Positions 16,951 to 21,748 of a DNA stretch of 21,748 nt are shown piece after piece. The notes under the pieces were generated by a model. It was not told the DNA's origin and did no database searches. It saw nothing but the letters and a program-made list of their open reading frames with translations. Position numbers and translations under genes: made by a program. The stretch comes from Collinsella sp. TM09-10AT (GTDB taxonomy: Bacteria; Actinomycetota; Coriobacteriia; Coriobacteriales; Coriobacteriaceae): the NCBI RefSeq assembly GCF_003436275.1, contig NZ_QSOP01000029.1, positions 1 through 21,748 of the forward strand, given 5' to 3'. Position 1 is the stretch's first letter; the number at the start of each line of letters is the position of its first letter.

Positions 16951-17126
16951 GGTTACGCGGTTTTACCAAACCGCGTAACCGCTTGACGCTGCGCGGGCCG
17001 CATTTGGACAATCTGACGTTCAACTTCAAGGGCGCGACCAGAAGGTCAGCGCCCTTTCGTTTCACGTCACCTTGTCTCAAATGCGACCCGCTCGCTGCCC
17101 GTCCTCAACCTGCGACGTTAGTCATT
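16951..17126 (+). repeat. Dispersed structured intergenic element, copy B
   Basis: This is the second copy of the element seen at 1356-1535, in the same orientation relative to the upstream gene. A 13-bp perfect stem-loop (GGTTACGCGGTTT, loop TACC, 16951-16980) starts right after the LCP stop. GACGCTGC follows. The blocks CAATCTGACGTTCAA (17009-17023) and TTTCACGTCACCTTG (17060-17074) frame a 36-nt segment. That segment holds a different hairpin from copy A: AAGGGCGC/GCGCCCTT (17028-17056) with inner GACC/GGTC. TCAACCTGCG and CATTGGGGAC close the element. The inner hairpin, followed by TTTCGTTT, may serve as the LCP terminator. Confidence 0.75.
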
Positions 17127-17220
17127 GGGGACGTTCTTAAACGACTGGTCAAAGGGGACACTCTTGATGCACTTGGCACTTGGGGACGTTCCTTTTGTGC
17201 CGGCAGTTTGGGACACTCCT
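17127..17220. repeat. GGGGAC-family repeat (copy 3), degenerate tandem units
   Basis: Units begin with GGGGAC at 17127 (27 nt), 17154 (28 nt) and 17182 (28 nt), and a partial unit begins GGGAC at 17210. The first unit, GGGGACGTTCTTAAACGACT then GGTCAAA, is nearly the half-site of the palindromes at 32-67 and 1565-1600. The later units diverge internally but keep the GGGGAC heads and the period. Confidence 0.65.
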
Positions 17221-17263
17221 TGCGTTAAGAGGCTGGCGTGCGTCAACCTGTTCTCATTGCAGC

Positions 17264-17300
17264 AAAAAATCGCCCCGTTCTTGGTTGAGGACGGGGCGAT
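17264..17300 (-). terminator. Intrinsic terminator of pepT
   Basis: Read on the minus strand, ATCGCCCCGT (17291-17300) and ACGGGGCGAT (17269-17278) pair perfectly across a 12-nt loop, then a run of six T (17264-17269) follows. On the plus strand only a weak, offset T-run (17306-17310) follows, so the site mainly serves pepT. Confidence 0.85.
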
Positions 17301-17327
17301 TCGTCTTTTTGACTTGTGCAGCCAGGC

Positions 17328-18575
17328 TTATGCAAAGCGGGCGACGAGCTCCTGGAGCACGTCGGTCATCTTGACGAGCGAACTGACCGGGACGAATTCG
17401 TTGACGCCGTGATAGCAATAGCCGCCGGTGGAAAGGTTGGGGCAGGGCAGACCGCGGAACGACAGCTGCGCGCCGTCGGTGCCGCCGCGAATCGGCAGCA
17501 CTTGGGGCTCAACGCCGCAGGCAAGGTAGGCTTCCTTGGCAACATCAATAAGCTCGGGATAGTCACGAACGATTTCGGCCATATTTCGATACTGCTGCTT
17601 AATCTCGACCGTTACGCGCTCCTCACCCAGACGCTGGTTGAGCATCGAGGCGGCGGCATCAATAAGGTCGAGTTTCTGCTGGAACTTGGCGGCGTCATGG
17701 TCGCGGACGATGTAGCGCGCCGTGGCGTGATCGACGGTTGCAGATACGCCCTCAAGGTGATAAAAGCCCTCGTAGCCTTCCGTATACTCCGGGCGCTGCA
17801 CGTAGGGGAGCAACGCGTTGAAGTCGCAGAACAGATTGCCTGCGTTGACCATACGGCCCTTGGCGTCGCCCGGGTGGATGGACTGGCCCTCAAAGCGGAT
17901 GGTCGCCTCGGCGGCGTTAAAGCACTCCCACTCCAGCTCGCCGATGGGGCCGCCGTCGACCGTGTAGGCGTACTTGCAGCCAAAGGTATCGATATCCAAC
18001 AGCTCGGCTCCGTGACCGATCTCCTCGTCAGGGCAGAAGCAAATGCCGAGTGCGGGATGGGGCAGAGAAGGGTCCTGAGCGATACGCGCGACAAGCGACA
18101 TGATCTCGGCGACGCCTGCCTTGTCGTCCGCGCCCAGCAGCGTGGTGCCATCGCTGCAGACCAAGTCCTCACCCGCGAGGTCGTTCAGGGCGGGAAGCTT
18201 GGCGGTACTCATGGCAACGGGCTTACCGTCAACCGTGCCGCAGACCAGGTCGCCGCCTTCGTAGTGTACGATGTGCGGCTTCACGCCGGCGCCCGGTGCA
18301 ACTTCGGTGGTGTCGAGATGGGCGATCAGGCCCAGGGCGGGCTTGTCCTCAGCGCCCGCACTTGCGGGGATATGCGCGCAGACATAGGCGTGCTCGGTCA
18401 CGTGGGCATCTTCCGCACCAAGCTCGCGCAGCTCTTCAGCCAGCACGTTGGCAAGGTCAAACTGAACGGTGCTCGAAGGTACCTGGTCGCAGTTTGCATC
18501 CTCGGACTGCGTGTTGATCTGGACGTAGCGCAAAAAGCGTTCGAGGACATCGGGGTTCGTGGTGGTGTTTTCCAT
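17328..18575 (-). CDS. pepT: Peptidase T (tripeptide aminopeptidase)
   Basis: PepT is a cytoplasmic zinc aminopeptidase (M20 family) that removes N-terminal residues from tripeptides. The 415-residue product matches normal PepT length. Zinc ligands and catalytic residues are visible: HLDTTE (H86, D88), GADDKAG (D150), PDEEIGHG (E184, E185), TVDGG (D207), and H389 in CYHGVNEFVP. RGGTDGAQLSFRGLPCPN is the substrate-binding region. The ATG at 18575 is chosen because GGAG lies eight bases upstream on the minus strand and the family N-terminus begins there. A longer in-frame start at 18671 would add 32 unrelated residues and run across the operator candidate. The gene is divergent from the DtxR-type regulator. 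Confidence 0.95.
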   Translation of the reverse strand: MENTTTNPDVLERFLRYVQINTQSEDANCDQVPSSTVQFDLANVLAEELRELGAEDAHVTEHAYVCAHIPASAGAEDKPALGLIAHLDTTEVAPGAGVKPHIVHYEGGDLVCGTVDGKPVAMSTAKLPALNDLAGEDLVCSDGTTLLGADDKAGVAEIMSLVARIAQDPSLPHPALGICFCPDEEIGHGAELLDIDTFGCKYAYTVDGGPIGELEWECFNAAEATIRFEGQSIHPGDAKGRMVNAGNLFCDFNALLPYVQRPEYTEGYEGFYHLEGVSATVDHATARYIVRDHDAAKFQQKLDLIDAAASMLNQRLGEERVTVEIKQQYRNMAEIVRDYPELIDVAKEAYLACGVEPQVLPIRGGTDGAQLSFRGLPCPNLSTGGYCYHGVNEFVPVSSLVKMTDVLQELVARFA

Positions 18576-18612
18576 AAAGACCGCTCCAATCTTGGTCGTC
18601 GTGTGCAACAAG

Positions 18613-18664
18613 AACTCTAGCACGGTATGCCACGGCATACCGCGATGCTTGGATGGGGTAGAAT
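18613..18664. promoter_or_regulatory. Divergent pepT/regulator promoters around a perfect 20-bp palindrome
   Basis: CGGTATGCC-AC-GGCATACCG (18623-18642) is a perfect inverted repeat. On the plus strand TAGAAT (18659-18664) is a -10 candidate for the regulator gene; a -35 at the usual distance would lie in the right half of the palindrome. On the minus strand TAGAGT (18613-18618), with an upstream TG giving an extended -10, is a candidate for pepT. One bound dimer could affect both promoters. The adjacent DtxR-type regulator is the natural candidate, but the sequence is not a textbook MntR or DtxR box. Confidence 0.6.
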
Positions 18665-18695
18665 CAGCCATTGAATGCAGAAGGGACGGAAGATC

Positions 18696-19118
18696 ATGGA
18701 TACGACAAATAGCTCGCGCGAACTACATCTGACGGTGGCGAACGAAGACTACTTGGAGTGCATGGTTCGCATTGAAAGCGAAGAGGGGGAAACCAACGGC
18801 GTGCGATCGGTCGACATCGCGCAGCGCCTTGGCGTCTCCAAGGCATCGGTCAATAAAGCGGTTTCGGCGCTCAAGGCATCCGAGCTTGTCGAGCAATCGC
18901 ACTATGGCAAGGTAATCCTGACCGATCGCGGCCGCGAGGTTGGCACGGCTATCTGGTACCGTCATCGCCTCATCCGCACGTTTTTGGTTCAGGAGCTCGG
19001 TGTCGAATTTGAGCGAGCCGATTCCGAGGCCTGCATGATGGAGCATGCACTATCCGAGGACACGATGAACCGCTGGCTCGCCTATCTCGAAAAGCAGGGA
19101 ATCAGCGTCGAGGAATAG
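18696..19118 (+). CDS. DtxR/MntR-family metal-dependent transcriptional regulator
   Basis: Regulators of this family bind Mn2+ or Fe2+ and repress metal-transport genes. The 140-residue protein has a winged helix at about 12-75 (RSVDIAQRLGVSKASVNKAVSALKASELV) and a dimerisation/metal domain at about 80-140. There is no SH3-like third domain, as in B. subtilis MntR. Aligned by eye to MntR ligands D8, E11, H77, E99, E102 and H103, it has D18, E21, H90, C113, E116 and H117. Only E99 is replaced, by the Cys found in DtxR and IdeR. ATG 18696 is preferred over ATG 18675: GGGACGGAAG lies between them and the length then fits the family. mmuM follows after 8 bp. Confidence 0.88.
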   Translation: MDTTNSSRELHLTVANEDYLECMVRIESEEGETNGVRSVDIAQRLGVSKASVNKAVSALKASELVEQSHYGKVILTDRGREVGTAIWYRHRLIRTFLVQELGVEFERADSEACMMEHALSEDTMNRWLAYLEKQGISVEE

Positions 19119-19126
19119 CGGGATAT

Positions 19127-20020
19127 ATGGATACGAGTTATTACAACCGCTTTGGTGCCGAGGAACTTACGCGCCGCTTGTCGAGCGAGACCTTGTTGGC
19201 GCAGGGCCCCATGGGCAGTGTCTTGTTGAGTGAGTACGATGCCGCCGACATTCCACCGGCGTTTTGGAATCTGGCAGAGCCGCAGACCGTTTCTCGCATC
19301 CATCGCTTGTATGTCGCCGCCGGCGCGCAGGTGCTCATTACCAACACCTTTCAGGCATCGAGCTATGCCCTCAAGCACGACCAGATTTCGCCGTCCGTGG
19401 CGGAGGTCAATCGCGGGGCCGTCGACGATGCTCGCCAGGCGCACCCTCAGCTGCTGCTGGGCTCGATGGGCCCGATCGGTATTGAGTGGTTTGCCGAGGA
19501 CTCTGCCGAGTATCGTGAAATCCGAGGCATTGCGCGCGAACAGGCGCACGCCTTGCTCAATGCCGGCGTTGACGGTCTGCTGATCGAGACGGTGACGTCT
19601 ATCCGTAATTTGCAGCCCATGCTTGCCGGCGCTCGAGATGCCGCCGACGGCATGCCTGTTCTGGTGAGTTTTGTCGTTGACGATAAAGGCGACCTGTTGG
19701 GCGATGGCCTCAACATCGAGGCAGCCGTTTTGTACGCCGAAAAACACGGCGCAAACTCGGTTGGTGTCAATTGCTGTTCGCTTGCGGCCGCGAACGCGGC
19801 GGTGCCCAGGATGGTTGCATCGGCGACTACTCCCGTCACGGTGCGTCCCAACGTAGGCGATCCGGTCCAGACTCAGGATGGCCCCGTATGGCACGAGAAC
19901 CCCGAAGCTTTCGCGCGCGCATGCATCGAATGGAGACATGCCGGTGCCGCAATGGTGGGCAGTTGCTGTGGAACCACGGCAATCACTACGGCAGCGATGG
20001 CCGAGGCGCTCGATATATAA
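19127..20020 (+). CDS. mmuM: Homocysteine S-methyltransferase family protein
   Basis: These zinc enzymes methylate homocysteine to methionine, with S-methylmethionine or S-adenosylmethionine as the usual donor for the MmuM type. The 297 residues form one TIM-barrel domain. QGPMGSVLL (26-34) matches the family's DGAMGT-like start. ITNTFQAS is at 71-78, and GSMGPIG at 112-118. Zinc ligands are C216 in VGVNCC and C280-C281 in GSCCGTT. The length and lack of cobalamin or folate domains separate it from MetH. The start is 8 bp after the regulator gene, with GGGA close to the ATG and GAGGAA further off; the two are probably one operon. A strong terminator follows. No amino-acid transporter is adjacent. 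Confidence 0.88.
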   Translation: MDTSYYNRFGAEELTRRLSSETLLAQGPMGSVLLSEYDAADIPPAFWNLAEPQTVSRIHRLYVAAGAQVLITNTFQASSYALKHDQISPSVAEVNRGAVDDARQAHPQLLLGSMGPIGIEWFAEDSAEYREIRGIAREQAHALLNAGVDGLLIETVTSIRNLQPMLAGARDAADGMPVLVSFVVDDKGDLLGDGLNIEAAVLYAEKHGANSVGVNCCSLAAANAAVPRMVASATTPVTVRPNVGDPVQTQDGPVWHENPEAFARACIEWRHAGAAMVGSCCGTTAITTAAMAEALDI

Positions 20021-20025
20021 AGGGC

Positions 20026-20055
20026 AAAACCGCTCCATACGGGGCGGTTTTTTTT
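20026..20055 (+). terminator. Intrinsic terminator after mmuM
   Basis: AAAACCGCTCC (20026-20036) pairs with GGGGCGGTTTT (20041-20051), with one G-T pair, around an ATAC loop. An eight-base T-run (20048-20055) follows directly. It starts five bases after the mmuM stop and ends the regulator-mmuM transcript. Confidence 0.93.
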
Positions 20056-20179
20056 ATTGCCTGCATGTCCTCGGCAGCATTTGCCCAAATGGTGAATGCT
20101 GGTGCCGGCAGGTTGCCGAGTGTGTATCGCGGGTATACCTCATGCGTACCATGATCCAAACACTGTGAGGTGTCTGCGC

Positions 20180-21580
20180 GTGTGCGCGATAATTCATTTT
20201 GGAACTGACGGTTGGCGCGCTCGCGTCGATGAGGACTTCAATGCCGATAACGTTGCCCGTATCGCCGATGCCGTCGGCGAGTTGTGGCAAAAGACCAATC
20301 CGGGCAAAACGGTATATATAGGGTTCGACACTCGGCCCCTGGCGCGCGAGTTCGCTGAGCTTGCGGCGGGTGTGCTAGCAGCGCACGGGCTAGACGCCGT
20401 GCTCGCTTCGCGACCTGTTCCGACCCCTGCCCTTACGTGGGCGGCGGCTTATGACGGTGAGGCGTGCGGCGCGCTCATGGTGACGGGGTCCCATCATCCG
20501 CAGGGTTATCTGTGTCTCAAGATTCGCATGGGTGACGGCTCGACCGCCAACCAGGATGTCATCGAAGAGCTCGAAGAGACCATGGCTCCCGAGCCAATGG
20601 GGATCGAGGGGCAATATCGCACCGCGGATATCATTCCTGACTATATGCAAGCGGTGGCATCGTTTGTCGATGCCGAAGCCATCCGCGCCGCGCACCTGCG
20701 CGTGGTTGTTGACCCCATGGGCGGCGCAGCCCAGGGCTATCTAGCCGACTTGCTGCGCGAGCTTGGCGTTGAGGTGCACGAGATTCACGCCGGGCAGGCG
20801 CCTGACCAAGAAGATATCTGCCCCGACCCCGTTGAGCCGTGGGTGGACGCTTGCGAGCATACGGTTATCGAGGACGGAGCTTGCGCTGGCCTGGTGACCG
20901 ACGGCGACGCCGACCGTATCGGCGCGGTTGACGAGCGCGGCAGATATATACATCCGCATCAGATCATGGCGCTCGTTTTGGGTGACTTGGTTCAATTTCG
21001 TAATTTGGAGGGGCGCGTCGTCGTCAATCTTTCGTGCTCGACGCTCGTGCGTCGCATTGCCGAGGCGCTTGGCTGCCGCGTGACCGTCAAACCAGTCGGT
21101 TTCAAATATATAGCGGCAGAGATGAAGAAGGGTGGCGTCCTCATAGGCGGCGAAGAAGCCGGTGGTATCGGCATCGCCGCGCATATGCCCGAGCGCGATG
21201 GAATCCTCGCCTGTCTGATTCTGTGTGAGCTTATGGCAAAGACGGACGCGCCTTTGGGCGTTCTGGTCGACCAACTCGAGGACAGATTTGGTAAGACGAG
21301 TTACGGTCGACGCGATTTGCGCCTTGAGGCCGAAGATGCCGAAACGTTGCGAACCCTGCTGCCGGGCGTAAACCCCAAGTCGATTTGTGGCAAGGTACCG
21401 CAAAACGTTAGTCATATGGATGGCTTGCGTTTAGCATTCGAGGATGATACGTGGCTGCTGGTCCGTCCTAGCGGGACCGAACCAGTGGTGCGCGTCTACG
21501 CCGAGGGGTTCTCAGTGGAAGAGCGTGATGAGTTGCTCGATGCTGGCTGTGCTTTAGCTAGGGGAACGTATCCGCTTTAA
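20180..21580 (+). CDS. Phosphoglucomutase/phosphomannomutase family protein
   Basis: Alpha-D-phosphohexomutases interconvert sugar 1- and 6-phosphates through a phosphoserine. The 466-residue protein has all four family loops. The active-site serine is S104 in VTGSHHP, a variant of the usual TASHNP. The Mg2+ loop is DGDADR at 241-246, the sugar-binding loop is GGEEAGG at 323-329, and the phosphate-binding loop is RPSGTEP at 429-435. Substrate (glucose, mannose or glucosamine phosphate) cannot be set from the sequence alone. The GTG at 20180 is chosen because TGAGGTG lies seven bases upstream and the family N-terminus (IIHFGTDGWRA) begins there; an in-frame ATG at 20096 adds 28 residues unlike the family. 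The mmuM terminator implies its own promoter; a weak TTGCCG/TATACC pair (20113-20139) has only 15 bp spacing. Confidence 0.92.
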   Translation: MCAIIHFGTDGWRARVDEDFNADNVARIADAVGELWQKTNPGKTVYIGFDTRPLAREFAELAAGVLAAHGLDAVLASRPVPTPALTWAAAYDGEACGALMVTGSHHPQGYLCLKIRMGDGSTANQDVIEELEETMAPEPMGIEGQYRTADIIPDYMQAVASFVDAEAIRAAHLRVVVDPMGGAAQGYLADLLRELGVEVHEIHAGQAPDQEDICPDPVEPWVDACEHTVIEDGACAGLVTDGDADRIGAVDERGRYIHPHQIMALVLGDLVQFRNLEGRVVVNLSCSTLVRRIAEALGCRVTVKPVGFKYIAAEMKKGGVLIGGEEAGGIGIAAHMPERDGILACLILCELMAKTDAPLGVLVDQLEDRFGKTSYGRRDLRLEAEDAETLRTLLPGVNPKSICGKVPQNVSHMDGLRLAFEDDTWLLVRPSGTEPVVRVYAEGFSVEERDELLDAGCALARGTYPL

Positions 21581-21748
21581 CCATGAGACTGCCTTATATA
21601 AAGAGATGCTCGGCGAGGGGTAGTTAACGGCTGGCAAACGTTAGTCGGATCCCAAATTGTGTAGGAAATGTGTACGCCCAGATTCCCGCCCCCGACGCCC
21701 CTCCGGTCTGGCAATATATCTCCTTGCCGCGCGGCCCGGTCGGACCGG
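21581..21748. other. Non-coding end of the window
   Basis: No gene or convincing terminator is visible. A weak stem may form between CCCAGA near 21677 and TCTGG near 21707. A perfect small palindrome CCGGTC-G-GACCGG occupies 21736-21748, at the window edge. Two TATATA-type motifs (21595-21600 and 21714-21719) lie here. Confidence 0.4.

Noticed and set aside
17316..18620. 434-codon plus-strand frame across pepT
   Set aside because: pepT on the minus strand has all zinc ligands; the plus-strand reading has no recognisable domain and runs over the pepT start region.
18573..18671. Longer pepT start
   Set aside because: It would add 32 residues unlike the family and cover the palindrome and the divergent promoter candidates; ATG 18575 has a ribosome-binding site.
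20096..20179. Upstream ATG for the phosphohexomutase
   Set aside because: The added residues are unlike the family, while TGAGGTG correctly precedes GTG 20180.
21736..21748. Palindrome at the window edge as an attachment or terminus site
   Set aside because: It is only 13 bp and is cut by the window boundary, so no claim is possible.

Overview
The window is GC-rich bacterial chromosome carrying mostly housekeeping genes. The protein sequences, the GTG/TTG start usage, the actinobacterial-type ATP synthase and the intergenic repeats suggest a gut actinobacterium of the class Coriobacteriia, most like Collinsella. That assignment is my recognition of the sequences, not a search result.

Layout. 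(1) Bases 1-3250 hold the translation-termination genes prfA (RF1) and prmC (RF methyltransferase). They are separated by about 640 bp of repeat-rich, partly AT-richer DNA that also holds a possible gene remnant. (2) Bases 3251-3962 hold a HicA/HicB toxin-antitoxin pair with its own promoter and a palindromic operator candidate. (3) Bases 4097-7166 hold tsaC (tRNA t6A synthesis), glpK (glycerol kinase) and upp (uracil salvage). (4) Bases 7167-14405 hold the F1Fo ATP synthase operon in the order AtpI-like, atpB, E, F, H, A, G, D, C. It has a structured leader, a promoter candidate and a strong terminator. (5) Bases 14419-16950 hold cell-wall genes: murA and a LytR-CpsA-Psr (LCP) family gene. 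(6) Bases 16951-17327 are a gene-free stretch of repeats ending in the pepT terminator. (7) Bases 17328-21580 hold pepT on the minus strand, divergent from a DtxR/MntR-type regulator with a homocysteine methyltransferase gene. A strong terminator and a phosphohexomutase gene follow.

The order prfA-prmC-(sua5/tsaC)-upp-atp-murA matches the well-known Bacillus subtilis order (prfA-prmC-...-ywlC-...-rpiB-glyA-upp-atp-...-murAA). The backbone is therefore ancestral; hicAB and glpK look like substitutions or insertions in it.

The most unusual signals are not in the genes' core functions. They are: a dispersed intergenic element about 180 bp long, present after prfA and again after the LCP gene, with conserved blocks framing different hairpins at near-constant spacing; a linked family of 27-28 nt GGGGAC repeats, two copies of which form 36-bp near-palindromes; a PrmC split by an Ala/Glu-rich insertion of about 120 residues; a DtxR-family regulator with a mixed Mn/Fe metal site beside a perfect 20-bp palindrome; a b subunit of ATP synthase with a signal-peptide-like N-terminus; and a terminator that directly abuts the murA ribosome-binding site.
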